This document shows positions 16,045 through 24,131 of a stretch of DNA of 64,000 nucleotides, one piece after another. Both the position numbers and the translations under genes were made by a program. Position 1 is the first letter of the stretch, and each line of letters begins with the position of its first letter. The DNA lies in the NCBI GenBank assembly GCA_032251335.1, contig JAVVDW010000007.1, forward strand, positions 76,543-140,542, written 5' to 3'. Under the pieces are notes generated by a model that was not told where the DNA came from, did not search any database, and was given only the letters and a program-made list of their open reading frames with translations. The stretch comes from UM-FILTER-40-17 sp032251335 (GTDB taxonomy: Bacteria; Bacteroidota; Bacteroidia; Flavobacteriales; Flavobacteriaceae).

Positions 16045-17484
16045 ATGATCATGATCAATAGAATACTCATTTTCACAGTTGCATTTTTTGTTTTTGGCTT
16101 TGCACAAGCGCAAACCAAAAAATGGACTTTAAGGGAAGCCGTTCAATATGCTTTGGACAACAACATCACTGTCAAGCAGACTGAATTGGATATGGAAAAC
16201 ACCAAGATTTCCAAAAAAGACGCCTTTGGCAATTTCCTGCCATCCATCAATGCCAACACATCGCACCAATGGTCTATCGGTTTGAACCAAAACATTACTA
16301 CGGGTTTGTTGGAAAATCAAACCACACAGTTTACCTCAGTAGGCGTCAATGCCAACATGCTGATTTTTGACGGTTTGCGAAACTTTAACACGCTTCACAG
16401 AGCCAATTTGGCTATACTGGCCAACCAATTGCAGCTAGATAAAATCAAAGACGACATTTCGCTACTCGTGGTCAATTCATTTTTGCAAATTGTCTTTAAC
16501 CGCGAATCGCTCAACACCTTGCTATATCAAAACCAAGTGACAGAAGAGCAAGTGCAACGCACTACGCAACTCGTGGAAGCGGGTGCTTCACCGCGCGGCG
16601 ATTTGTTAGACATTCAGGCCACCAACGCCACCGAAAAACAACGCATCATCGCCGCGGAGAACACGCTCAAACTGTCTAAAATTTCATTGGCACAATTACT
16701 GCTCATTAAAGATTACGAAAACTTCGAGATTCAAGATGAAGAATTTCTAATTCCTCCACCCGACATGTTGGCTCAAAATCCGGGTGAAATATTTGAATCA
16801 GCTAAAGAATTGCGTTCAGAGATTAAATTAGCCGAAGCCAATGTGGACGTAGCCGAAAAAGATTTGGCAATATCCAGAGGTGCCAGCTACCCAACCATAA
16901 GTTTGTTTTACAATTACAACACCAGGGCTTCGAGTGCCGACATTTTTGGTGGCGTTTTGCCGGACACCGAAAATCCTTTTTCGCAAATTGGGTTTGTGGA
17001 AGGCACCAATGAACGTGTGTTGACACCAAATTTTAATCGCTTTACCGTAGGCCCCGAAAATCTAATAGACCAGTTTACACGAAATGACGGACATACCGTA
17101 GGTTTTCAGCTTAGTGTACCTGTTTTTAACGGATTCCAAACGGCTAACAGCATCAAGCGGAGTAAAATAAACTTGGAACGCGCCAAAAACCAATTAGAGC
17201 AGGACAAACTCGATTTGGAATCCAATGTGTACCAAGCCTATTTTGATGCCGAAAGCGCCTATAAATCATACGAGGCCGCACAGCGTGCCTTCGAGGCCAG
17301 AACCTTGGCTTTTGACTATTCTCAAGAACGATTCAACGTGGGTTTGATGAATGCTTTTGACTACCTTCAGGCAAAGTCTGCGCTCGAAACGGCCGAATCA
17401 GAAGTCATCCGTTCTAAGTTTGATTATGTATTCAAACTGAAAGTTTTGGAATTCTTTTTTGGTATTCCTTTCGATAAACTTTAA
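16045..17484 (+). CDS. TolC family outer-membrane efflux protein
   Basis: A 479-residue outer-membrane channel protein with a signal peptide ending near FAQAQ (residue 22). It shows the duplicated coiled-coil/beta layout of TolC: repeated LREAVQYALDNN-type openings, long Ala/Glu/Lys-rich helices, and the late helix pair with QERFNVGLMNAFDYLQAKSALETAESEV, a strong TolC motif. It completes a trans-envelope pump with the ABC proteins and adaptor encoded upstream, and has a second adaptor downstream. Confidence 0.94.
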   Translation: MIMINRILIFTVAFFVFGFAQAQTKKWTLREAVQYALDNNITVKQTELDMENTKISKKDAFGNFLPSINANTSHQWSIGLNQNITTGLLENQTTQFTSVGVNANMLIFDGLRNFNTLHRANLAILANQLQLDKIKDDISLLVVNSFLQIVFNRESLNTLLYQNQVTEEQVQRTTQLVEAGASPRGDLLDIQATNATEKQRIIAAENTLKLSKISLAQLLLIKDYENFEIQDEEFLIPPPDMLAQNPGEIFESAKELRSEIKLAEANVDVAEKDLAISRGASYPTISLFYNYNTRASSADIFGGVLPDTENPFSQIGFVEGTNERVLTPNFNRFTVGPENLIDQFTRNDGHTVGFQLSVPVFNGFQTANSIKRSKINLERAKNQLEQDKLDLESNVYQAYFDAESAYKSYEAAQRAFEARTLAFDYSQERFNVGLMNAFDYLQAKSALETAESEVIRSKFDYVFKLKVLEFFFGIPFDKL

Positions 17485-17565
17485 ATATTTTTTTTATCTC
17501 CTTCAATCAAAGTATTTCTAGTCGCTATTTAGTAATTTTGTAAATTATTCGGAAAAAATTCAAAC

Positions 17566-18855
17566 ATGTCTAAAAAAACTATTTACATTATATTGGGCGC
17601 AGTCATTTTATTGATTGTCATTTTAATCGGCGGAAAAAAAGCAGGACTGTTTGGAAAATCCGGAGACTTTAAAGAAGTTGAGGTAGAAAAAATTGCACGT
17701 AGAACCATCCAACAAACCGTTTCGGCCACCGGGAAGATACAACCCACTGTGGAGGTGAAAATATCTGCCGAGGTTTCCGGCGAAATTATAGAATTGACCA
17801 TTCAAGAAGGGCAACAAGTAAAAAAAGGAGAGCTCTTGGTAAAAATCAATCCCGATTTGTTTCAGTCAGCACTTGCCCGTACGCAAGCATCTTTGCTCAA
17901 TGTAAAATCTAACCTAGCGCAAGCAGAGGCCAATCTTAAAGAAGCAGAAGCCAATTATCAGCGAAACGAAGGATTGTTTAAAAAAGGGGTCATTTCTGCC
18001 TCCGAGTGGGATAGAATTGTTGCCGCCCGTGATGCAGCCATGGCAACCAAAGAATCTGCCAGATACAATGTGCTAAGTTCGGCTGCAACCGTCAAAGAAG
18101 CGCAAGACAATTTGATTCGAACCAATATCTACGCCCCGATGGATGGCACCATCTCTAAACTGGATGTTGAACTTGGCGAACGTGTGGTAGGTACACAACA
18201 GTTTGAAGGCACCGAAATTTTGCGGGTAGCCAACCTTAGTAAAATGGAAGTTTTGGCCGAGGTGAACGAAAATGATATTGTGAAAATTTCCTTGGGCGAC
18301 ACAGCCATAGTAGAAGTAGATGCCTATCTGAAAAGAGAATTCATCGGTATTGTTTCTAACATTGCCAACACCGCCATCAATACCACCAGCGTAGATCAGA
18401 TAACAAACTTCGAAGTAAAAGTCAATATTCTTCCTGAGTCTTATGCTGATTTAACTGTTGGAAAACCTGAAAATTTTTCACCATTTCGCCCGGGAATGAC
18501 CGCCACGGTTGATATCATCACCGAGAAGAAGACAAATGTATTGACAGTTCCTATCAGTGCTGTCGTGGTTCGTACAGACACGTCATCAACTAAAAAAACA
18601 GCAACTCCCACACTGGCCAATACCGCCAACAAAGCTGTTGGAGAAGAGCGATTCGAGTGTGTCTTTGTAAAAATTGGAGAAACAGCCAAACTAAAAGTGG
18701 TAAAAACCGGCATACAAGACAACACTTACATCGAAATTGCTTCAGGTCTTGACGACGAATCCGATGTAATTACCGGACCCTACAACGTGGTAACCAAATT
18801 GCTAAGCCCGAACGACAAAGTAGCCATCAAGCAGGTAGAGAAATCCAAGGAATAA
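17566..18855 (+). CDS. Efflux periplasmic adaptor, HlyD/RND type (second)
   Basis: A 429-residue membrane-fusion protein with an N-terminal helix (residues 5-25), a lipoyl/barrel-sandwich motif ELTIQEGQQVKKGELLVKI, and a coiled-coil hairpin rich in Ala and Glu. A second lipoyl half, DGTISKLDVELGERV, is followed by beta-barrel domains. It is longer than the first adaptor and only distantly similar. It lies 81 bp after tolC and 2 bp before tsaB. Having two adaptors in one ABC/TolC operon is unusual; a hetero-oligomeric adaptor or a second pump partner encoded elsewhere are both possible. Confidence 0.9.
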   Translation: MSKKTIYIILGAVILLIVILIGGKKAGLFGKSGDFKEVEVEKIARRTIQQTVSATGKIQPTVEVKISAEVSGEIIELTIQEGQQVKKGELLVKINPDLFQSALARTQASLLNVKSNLAQAEANLKEAEANYQRNEGLFKKGVISASEWDRIVAARDAAMATKESARYNVLSSAATVKEAQDNLIRTNIYAPMDGTISKLDVELGERVVGTQQFEGTEILRVANLSKMEVLAEVNENDIVKISLGDTAIVEVDAYLKREFIGIVSNIANTAINTTSVDQITNFEVKVNILPESYADLTVGKPENFSPFRPGMTATVDIITEKKTNVLTVPISAVVVRTDTSSTKKTATPTLANTANKAVGEERFECVFVKIGETAKLKVVKTGIQDNTYIEIASGLDDESDVITGPYNVVTKLLSPNDKVAIKQVEKSKE

Positions 18856-18857
18856 AC

Positions 18858-19529
18858 ATGTCGCTGGTTCTTAACATTGAAACAGCTACTAAAAATTGCT
18901 CAGTTTGTCTTGCCGAATCGGGCAACATCATCTCATACAAAGAATCTGCCTCGGAGCAATACCAACACGGCGAATTACTGCATCACTACATCAAAACCTG
19001 TTTAGCGGAAGCACAATGTGACTTTTCCGCATTGGATGCCATCGCTATCAGCAAAGGCCCCGGATCCTATACGGGTCTTCGCATAGGAGTATCTGCCGCT
19101 AAGGGCTATTGTTTTGCACTTGATATTCCTTTGATAAGTATAAACACGCTGGATGTATTGGCAAAAAGTCATCCGATTACATCGGGCTATATGGTACCGA
19201 TGCTCGATGCGCGTAGAATGGAAGTGTATGCAAAAGTACTTGACCATCAAGGTTCTGAAATGCGAGAAACAAGAGCAGAAATACTCACTGAAGACAGTTT
19301 TGCACCCTATTTACAGAAAGATACGGTTTACTTCTTGGGCGACGGTGTCTCAAAATGGAAGACCATTTGTACACATCCAAATGCCGTATATCTGAATATG
19401 CAATACCCATCTGCCAAGGCGATGTGCGTACTTTCGTATCAAAAATTTCAAGCTGAAATCTTTGAGAATGTTGCCTATTTTGAGCCTTACTATTTAAAAG
19501 AGTTTATCGGCTTGCAAAAAAAGAGGTAA
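18858..19529 (+). CDS. tsaB: tRNA threonylcarbamoyladenosine biosynthesis protein TsaB
   Basis: TsaB is the inactive Kae1/TsaD paralogue that scaffolds the TsaB-TsaD-TsaE complex, which makes t6A37 in ANN-decoding tRNAs. The 223-residue protein opens LVLNIETATKNCSV and contains the hallmark SKGPGSYTGLRIGVSAAKG. Its length is normal. It starts two bases after the adaptor stop, so an essential translation-fidelity gene appears to ride on the efflux operon transcript. Its 3' end meets the minus-strand YyaL-like gene with 12 bp between. Confidence 0.95.
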   Translation: MSLVLNIETATKNCSVCLAESGNIISYKESASEQYQHGELLHHYIKTCLAEAQCDFSALDAIAISKGPGSYTGLRIGVSAAKGYCFALDIPLISINTLDVLAKSHPITSGYMVPMLDARRMEVYAKVLDHQGSEMRETRAEILTEDSFAPYLQKDTVYFLGDGVSKWKTICTHPNAVYLNMQYPSAKAMCVLSYQKFQAEIFENVAYFEPYYLKEFIGLQKKR

Positions 19530-19541
19530 ACGCTCTCCTAC

Positions 19542-21638
19542 TTACTGGTTTTTAATGAGAGCCCGTGCTTCTTCCAAATCTTTTACCGGAAGTTTACAAA
19601 CGTAATTTTGACAGACATAAATAAGGGTTTCACCTTTCACAAATCTGTGTTTCAAGAGGGGTAAATCTGATTCGCTTGTACTGCCGGCCAGCATCAAATT
19701 GGGTTGAAAGGTTTTGGTGAATTTTATCAATTTTTGAGTTGCTGTTTCACCTACAAAAGCCACTTCGTAAAAGGGTTTTGTGTAATTGAGCATCAAGTTG
19801 AGCCAATTGGCGTACCAAGGCGCACCCGATTGCCCAATTGCAGGAACCGTTGCGCGGAGCATGCCGGAAGCCGTATTCAAGAAGGTTTCGTTATCGAAAT
19901 GATAACCTAAAAGAAATAGGTTTTTAGCCATGATTGAGTTGGATGCAGGAATCACATTGTCTGATGTTTCTGTAGTTCTACTCACAAGCTCAGGATCTAG
20001 ATCTGAGGTGTAAAAAAACAGACCGCTTTCCGGATTGTAAAAATGCGAAAAGGTATAGTCTGTCAACTGTTTGGCGCGCTGCAACCATTTTTGGTCAAAA
20101 GTGTTTTCGTAAATAGACAAGTAAGCATCTATGGTAAGTGCGTAATCATCCATAAATGCGTTGATGGTGCTTTTGCCGTCTTTGTAATTTCTCCAAAGAC
20201 CGCCGTCGGGCTTGCTTTGCTGCGCATCTAAAAAACGGGCTGCTTGCAAGGCTGCATCCAAAAACTTTTTCTCACCAAAAGCCCGATACGCATCTGCGTA
20301 TGCCCTAATCATCATGGCATTCCAAGATGATAAAGTCTTGTCATCTAAAGCGGGTTTTTTGCGCTTTTCTCTGGCTTGAAATAAAATTTGCTTCCACTGT
20401 GTCACCGAAGAAGTCAACTGCGCAACCGTCAATCCTAGTTTTTGAGAAAGTGTGTCGTAGTCTTCAGTCTGAATGAGTACATAGTTTTCTTCCTCCCATA
20501 ACCCAAAGTCGTTGATGTTGAAAACTGTGGCAAAAGTATCAAAATCATCTTCCAACAAGGCCTGAAGTTCATCTTTGGTCCACACGTAAAATTTACCTTC
20601 TTCGCCTTCGCTATCTGCATCAAAAGAAGCGTAGAAACCCCCTTTAGGATTTGTCATTTCTCTTTCAATAAAACTGAGAGTTTCATAAACCACGCGTTTG
20701 TATTGCGGATTGGGTTTTTGTAAATATGCATTGGCATACAGACTTACCAGTTGTGCGTTGTCGTACAACATTTTTTCGAAGTGAGGCACATGCCAATAAT
20801 TGTCAACAGAGTAGCGTGAAAAACCACCACCTACATGATCGTACAGACCGCCAAAGGCCATCTTTTGCAGGGTGAGATGCACAAAGTCCAAAACTTCTGT
20901 GTCGTTTGCCTGAAAACCATAGCGCAATAAGAAATTGAGTCCGGTTGGCATCATAAATTTTGGTGCCCCTTTGTTGCCACCGTATTCCAGATCGAATTTG
21001 GGTTTCCAATTTTGCACCAAATTTTCTAGCGTTGCAAAAGCAAAATCTTCGTTATGGGTTGGGCTTTCAACCAAATCCATTTGCCGAACGCCGTCGGTGA
21101 GGTTTTGGGCGTATTCTTCAAATTTTTTGGGTTCATTTTTATAGACTTGTGCAATTTGAGTCAGCACATTCATCCAATCATCTTTTCTAAAATACGTACC
21201 ACCCCAAACCGGCCTACCGTCGGGAAGTGCTACCACATTTAAAGGCCACCCACCGCTACCGGTCATCAGTTGCACGGCATTCATATAAATCTGATCCACA
21301 TCGGGACGCTCTTCCCTATCCACTTTGATGTTGATAAAGTGTTGGTTCATCAAAGCAGCGGCTGTCGTATCTTCAAAAACTTCTTTCTCCATCACATGAC
21401 ACCAATGGCAAGATGCATATCCAATACTAATCAGTAACAATTTCCCCGATTCATTGGCCTTGGCTAAGGTTTCCGTATTCCATGCATGCCAGTCCACCGG
21501 ATTGTTTGCGTGTTGCAGCAAATACGGACTTGTTTCGTTAATCAAGGCATTGGTGGGATGCTCCATTGTTGGGGAATTTTGACCTCTACAGCTTATAAAA
21601 AAAATCAGTAAAACTACATTTGGGAGGCAAAACCTCAT
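19542..21638 (-). CDS. Thioredoxin domain-containing YyaL/DUF255 protein, probable lipoprotein
   Basis: A 698-residue protein of the YyaL/SPATA20 family. The N-terminus has a lipobox-like end (FFISC, Cys17), so it is probably a lipoprotein. The thioredoxin-like domain (about residues 28-190) opens NETSPYLLQHANNPVDW and has the redox motif CHWCHVM. The rest is an (alpha/alpha)6 barrel like N-acylglucosamine 2-epimerases, with VDREERPDVD and HFEKMLYDNAQL conserved. The molecular role is unknown. It overlaps the upstream methyltransferase gene by 4 bp, so translation is likely coupled. Confidence 0.9.
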   Translation of the reverse strand: MRFCLPNVVLLIFFISCRGQNSPTMEHPTNALINETSPYLLQHANNPVDWHAWNTETLAKANESGKLLLISIGYASCHWCHVMEKEVFEDTTAAALMNQHFINIKVDREERPDVDQIYMNAVQLMTGSGGWPLNVVALPDGRPVWGGTYFRKDDWMNVLTQIAQVYKNEPKKFEEYAQNLTDGVRQMDLVESPTHNEDFAFATLENLVQNWKPKFDLEYGGNKGAPKFMMPTGLNFLLRYGFQANDTEVLDFVHLTLQKMAFGGLYDHVGGGFSRYSVDNYWHVPHFEKMLYDNAQLVSLYANAYLQKPNPQYKRVVYETLSFIEREMTNPKGGFYASFDADSEGEEGKFYVWTKDELQALLEDDFDTFATVFNINDFGLWEEENYVLIQTEDYDTLSQKLGLTVAQLTSSVTQWKQILFQAREKRKKPALDDKTLSSWNAMMIRAYADAYRAFGEKKFLDAALQAARFLDAQQSKPDGGLWRNYKDGKSTINAFMDDYALTIDAYLSIYENTFDQKWLQRAKQLTDYTFSHFYNPESGLFFYTSDLDPELVSRTTETSDNVIPASNSIMAKNLFLLGYHFDNETFLNTASGMLRATVPAIGQSGAPWYANWLNLMLNYTKPFYEVAFVGETATQKLIKFTKTFQPNLMLAGSTSESDLPLLKHRFVKGETLIYVCQNYVCKLPVKDLEEARALIKNQ

Positions 21639-22360
21639 GGTCTGGTGCTTTTTGAGAATCTGAACTTTTTGGCTGATTTAAAAAGCAAAAACTTAAATTT
21701 AAAAAAATTACTGATGCTTGCATCTGTTTTCCATTCGGCCAAGTGTTTGGATACATTTAAGTATTTTTCAGGATTTTCATCGAGCGAAGCAATCGCTAGC
21801 CCTCCGGAGGTTCTTCTAAAATCTTCGAGCAATAACCAATTTGGAAAGGAACGGATATGATCGTGGTACCAACTCCTGTTTGCATCGTGCACCACAAGAA
21901 TGCCGTTTTTATTAAGCAGTTTTTTTGCCGTTTCAATGCACGCTTCCCTTGCCATACCGTCAACCAAAATAAAGTCAAACTTACCCATGCTCAGTGGTTT
22001 TTCCACATAAGATTTAAACTCAGCCAAGGCACCCGTTCTACGCCATTCTTTGGCGTTTGGTGCTACAAAATGAATGGTAGCTTTACCCTTTTGGGGCAAA
22101 AGCGGCTGTATGCCTTCAAACCACTCTTTGTCGTGTTCGATGGATGTCCAAGTTGCCTGTTCGGGCAAAAACTGCGGATAGAAAAGCGAAGAATAACCAC
22201 AGCCGTATTCCAAAACGCTCAACGGCTTTTTTGTCGCAAATAGATCTTCCATGATGGCAATTTCCTTAAATTTCATATAAGGTATGATATCCGGTTTGAT
22301 GCCGAATGTCTTCTTGATTTGACGTAAGGTGCCTTTTAGATAGTTGTTTAGTAAGGACAT
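21635..22360 (-). CDS. Class I SAM-dependent methyltransferase-like protein
   Basis: A 241-residue protein with a Rossmann-like methyltransferase core: motif I reads VLEYGCGYSS, an acidic IEHD follows motif II, and FDFILVDG marks motif IV. A second acidic strand ends in VVHDANR. The frame runs open for 62 more codons upstream, but MSLLNNYLKG at 22360 with a -7 element 22 bp before it is the better start. The substrate is unknown; the arrangement resembles FkbM/sugar-type methyltransferases of polysaccharide clusters. Confidence 0.75.
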   Translation of the reverse strand: MSLLNNYLKGTLRQIKKTFGIKPDIIPYMKFKEIAIMEDLFATKKPLSVLEYGCGYSSLFYPQFLPEQATWTSIEHDKEWFEGIQPLLPQKGKATIHFVAPNAKEWRRTGALAEFKSYVEKPLSMGKFDFILVDGMAREACIETAKKLLNKNGILVVHDANRSWYHDHIRSFPNWLLLEDFRRTSGGLAIASLDENPEKYLNVSKHLAEWKTDASISNFFKFKFLLFKSAKKFRFSKSTRP

Positions 22361-22382
22361 ATTTATGTTTTTATCTTGTTGA

Positions 22383-22390
22383 CAAAGATA
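22383..22390 (-). promoter_or_regulatory. -7 element for methyltransferase/yyaL unit
   Basis: On the minus strand this reads TATCTTTG, an exact -7 consensus, 22 bp upstream of the methyltransferase ATG at 22360. No clear -33 TTTG is seen at the expected spacing. Confidence 0.55.
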
Positions 22391-22460
22391 TGTATTTACA
22401 CAAACATAGCAGTTGCTGGGTGTACAATCTGCATATAATTTCGTTAATTTGCACTTTAAA

Positions 22461-23327
22461 ATGAAATCTAATTCAACACTGTTGGAAATCTCAGAATTTA
22501 CATATTTACTCAACAATCCTGAGGCTGTTACAAAGGCACAGACCACACAACTTAAAACAGTATTGGATGAATTTCCTTATTTCCACTCCGGTAGGGCTAT
22601 CTACTTAAAAGGACTTCAACAACAAGAAAGTTACTTGTTTGATGATGCCCTCAAAACCATGGCGGCTCATACAGCCAACAGGGCTATTCTGTTTGATTAT
22701 ATAACAGCCAACACTTTTGAACCGCATCAAACTGCCAGAAAAATTCAGAATAATGAAATTTTGGCACACAATCTGGATGTTGTAGATTTGGAAGTGATTG
22801 ATCCGTCGGGCGAACATCCCGAAAAATCACTTGACAAGGCCACTTCTGACGCGATTTTGGATAAAGATCTGTTTGAAGAAAAAATGATATCCAAACCTGC
22901 TGTTTCTTCAACTTTAGATGAAGATAAAAAACTTGTAAATTTCAACCCTAAAGACCGCCATTCCTTTGAAGATTGGCTGCATTATGCCGCACCCCAAAAA
23001 CCATCAAAAGATGCAGCTAACGGGCCTGCTCATCATGAGGCACGTCCAAATTTGGAGCGAAATAAAAAATTTGAACTCATCGATCGTTTTTTGGCCGAAA
23101 GTCCTAAAATAGTTCCGGAAAAAGACCATAAAACTTCGCTTAACATAAACAGTGCAGCTCCGGAAGCCGAAATCATGACAGAAACGCTTGCCAAAGTGTA
23201 CACGCATCAAAAAAAGTTCAAAAAAGCCATTAAAGCGTATAAAATTTTAAGTTTGAAATATCCGGAAAAAAGTGGTTACTTTGCAGACCAAATTCGAGCA
23301 CTACAAGCATTAGATAAAAATAATTAA
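22461..23327 (+). CDS. TPR-like hypothetical protein upstream of secG
   Basis: A 288-residue cytoplasmic protein without signal or membrane segments. The N-terminal 90 residues look helical (EFTYLLNNPE, VLDEFPYFHSGRAIYLKGL). The middle is charged and low in order, with a conserved-looking FEDWLHYA. The C-terminal 45 residues form a TPR-type helical pair (MTETLAKVYTHQKKFKKAIKAYKILSLKYPEKSGYF). I recognise this gene as a conserved neighbour of secG in flavobacteria; no function is known to me. ATG at 22461 is used; a longer frame from 22413 overlaps the divergent promoter region. It lies 6 bp before secG. Confidence 0.78.
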   Translation: MKSNSTLLEISEFTYLLNNPEAVTKAQTTQLKTVLDEFPYFHSGRAIYLKGLQQQESYLFDDALKTMAAHTANRAILFDYITANTFEPHQTARKIQNNEILAHNLDVVDLEVIDPSGEHPEKSLDKATSDAILDKDLFEEKMISKPAVSSTLDEDKKLVNFNPKDRHSFEDWLHYAAPQKPSKDAANGPAHHEARPNLERNKKFELIDRFLAESPKIVPEKDHKTSLNINSAAPEAEIMTETLAKVYTHQKKFKKAIKAYKILSLKYPEKSGYFADQIRALQALDKNN

Positions 23328-23333
23328 ATACAA

Positions 23334-23690
23334 ATGAGCACATTTTCTATTTTTATGATTCTCATTATACTGGTTTCCTTGTTACTGGTATTGGCTATTA
23401 TGGTTCAAAACCCCAAGGGTGGTGGATTGTCTAGCTCCTTTGGTGGTGGTGGCCAAAACATTGGCGGCGTTCAAAAGACAAGTGACTTTTTAGATAAAAG
23501 TACGTGGACATTGTCAACCATTTTGGTCGCTTTGATTTTGCTTTCTAGCACCACAGTGACCCGACCCGGTGCGGCAGCAGACTCTAGAGCATTGGAAGGT
23601 GCTCCGGAAGTTGAGCAAACCCTCCCGGTGACACCACCGGCTCAGGAACCGATACAGACCCCCGAACCGGGTGATGATAAACAAAATTAA
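23334..23690 (+). CDS. secG: Preprotein translocase subunit SecG
   Basis: SecG is a small subunit of the SecYEG channel that speeds protein export. The 118-residue protein has two membrane helices (residues 4-22 and 54-74). Between them is the diagnostic loop MVQNPKGGGLSSSFGGGGQ. A proline/glutamate-rich C-terminal tail, common in Bacteroidota, extends it beyond the E. coli form. It shares a transcript with the upstream TPR-like gene and ends at a strong terminator. Confidence 0.95.
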   Translation: MSTFSIFMILIILVSLLLVLAIMVQNPKGGGLSSSFGGGGQNIGGVQKTSDFLDKSTWTLSTILVALILLSSTTVTRPGAAADSRALEGAPEVEQTLPVTPPAQEPIQTPEPGDDKQN

Positions 23691-23710
23691 GAAATCTCCA
23701 TTACAATTTT

Positions 23711-23744
23711 ATGCCAGCTTACTGACAAGCTGGCATTTTTTTTT
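23711..23744 (+). terminator. Terminator after secG
   Basis: A 10-bp perfect stem (ATGCCAGCTT at 23711-23720 with AAGCTGGCAT at 23727-23736), a 6-base loop and a T tract to 23744. Confidence 0.92.
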
Positions 23745-23767
23745 GAATATTGTCAGTTTTTTTAGAA

Positions 23768-23782
23768 TGGCACAATTTCTGA
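23768..23782 (+). promoter_or_regulatory. Weak sigma-54-like element upstream of groES
   Basis: TGGCAC at 23768-23773 matches the -24 half of a sigma-54 promoter. The GG (23769-23770) is followed 10 bp later by GA instead of the -12 GC. No CIRCE inverted repeat is seen in the 134-bp gap. I regard this only as a candidate heat-shock control site. Confidence 0.22.
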
Positions 23783-23824
23783 AAAGTCAGTAGCAGTTTA
23801 ACTTTAAAAACATTTATAAAAATT

Positions 23825-24100
23825 ATGGCACTAAACATTCAACCTCTTGCAGACAGAGTTTTGGTAGCGCCTTTGGCAGCCGAAACCAAAACTGCTTCTG
23901 GTATCATTATCCCCGATACCGCTAAAGAAAAACCCCAAAGAGGCACCGTAGTTGCGGTTGGAAAAGGAAAAAAAGATGAGCCCATGACCGTAAAAAAAGG
24001 CGATGTAGTGTTGTACGGTAAATACGCCGGCACCGAAATCAAACTTGAAGGTACGGATTATCTCATCATGCGTGAAGATGACCTATTGGCAATTCTTTAA
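23825..24100 (+). CDS. groES: Co-chaperonin GroES
   Basis: The 91-residue lid of the GroEL chamber. It opens NIQPLADRVLV, has the mobile loop TASGIIIPDTAKEKP that contacts GroEL, and ends in DYLIMREDDLLAIL, all standard. The length is typical. It precedes groEL by 31 bp in the classical operon order, and an upstream terminator isolates the pair from secG. Confidence 0.98.
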   Translation: MALNIQPLADRVLVAPLAAETKTASGIIIPDTAKEKPQRGTVVAVGKGKKDEPMTVKKGDVVLYGKYAGTEIKLEGTDYLIMREDDLLAIL

Positions 24101-24131
24101 AAAAACTCAAACACTTTAAATTTTAAGAAAA

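Noticed and set aside
22361..22546. 62-codon N-terminal extension of the methyltransferase frame
   Set aside because: It passes through a consensus -7 element and into the divergent gene's start, and has no methyltransferase-like sequence.
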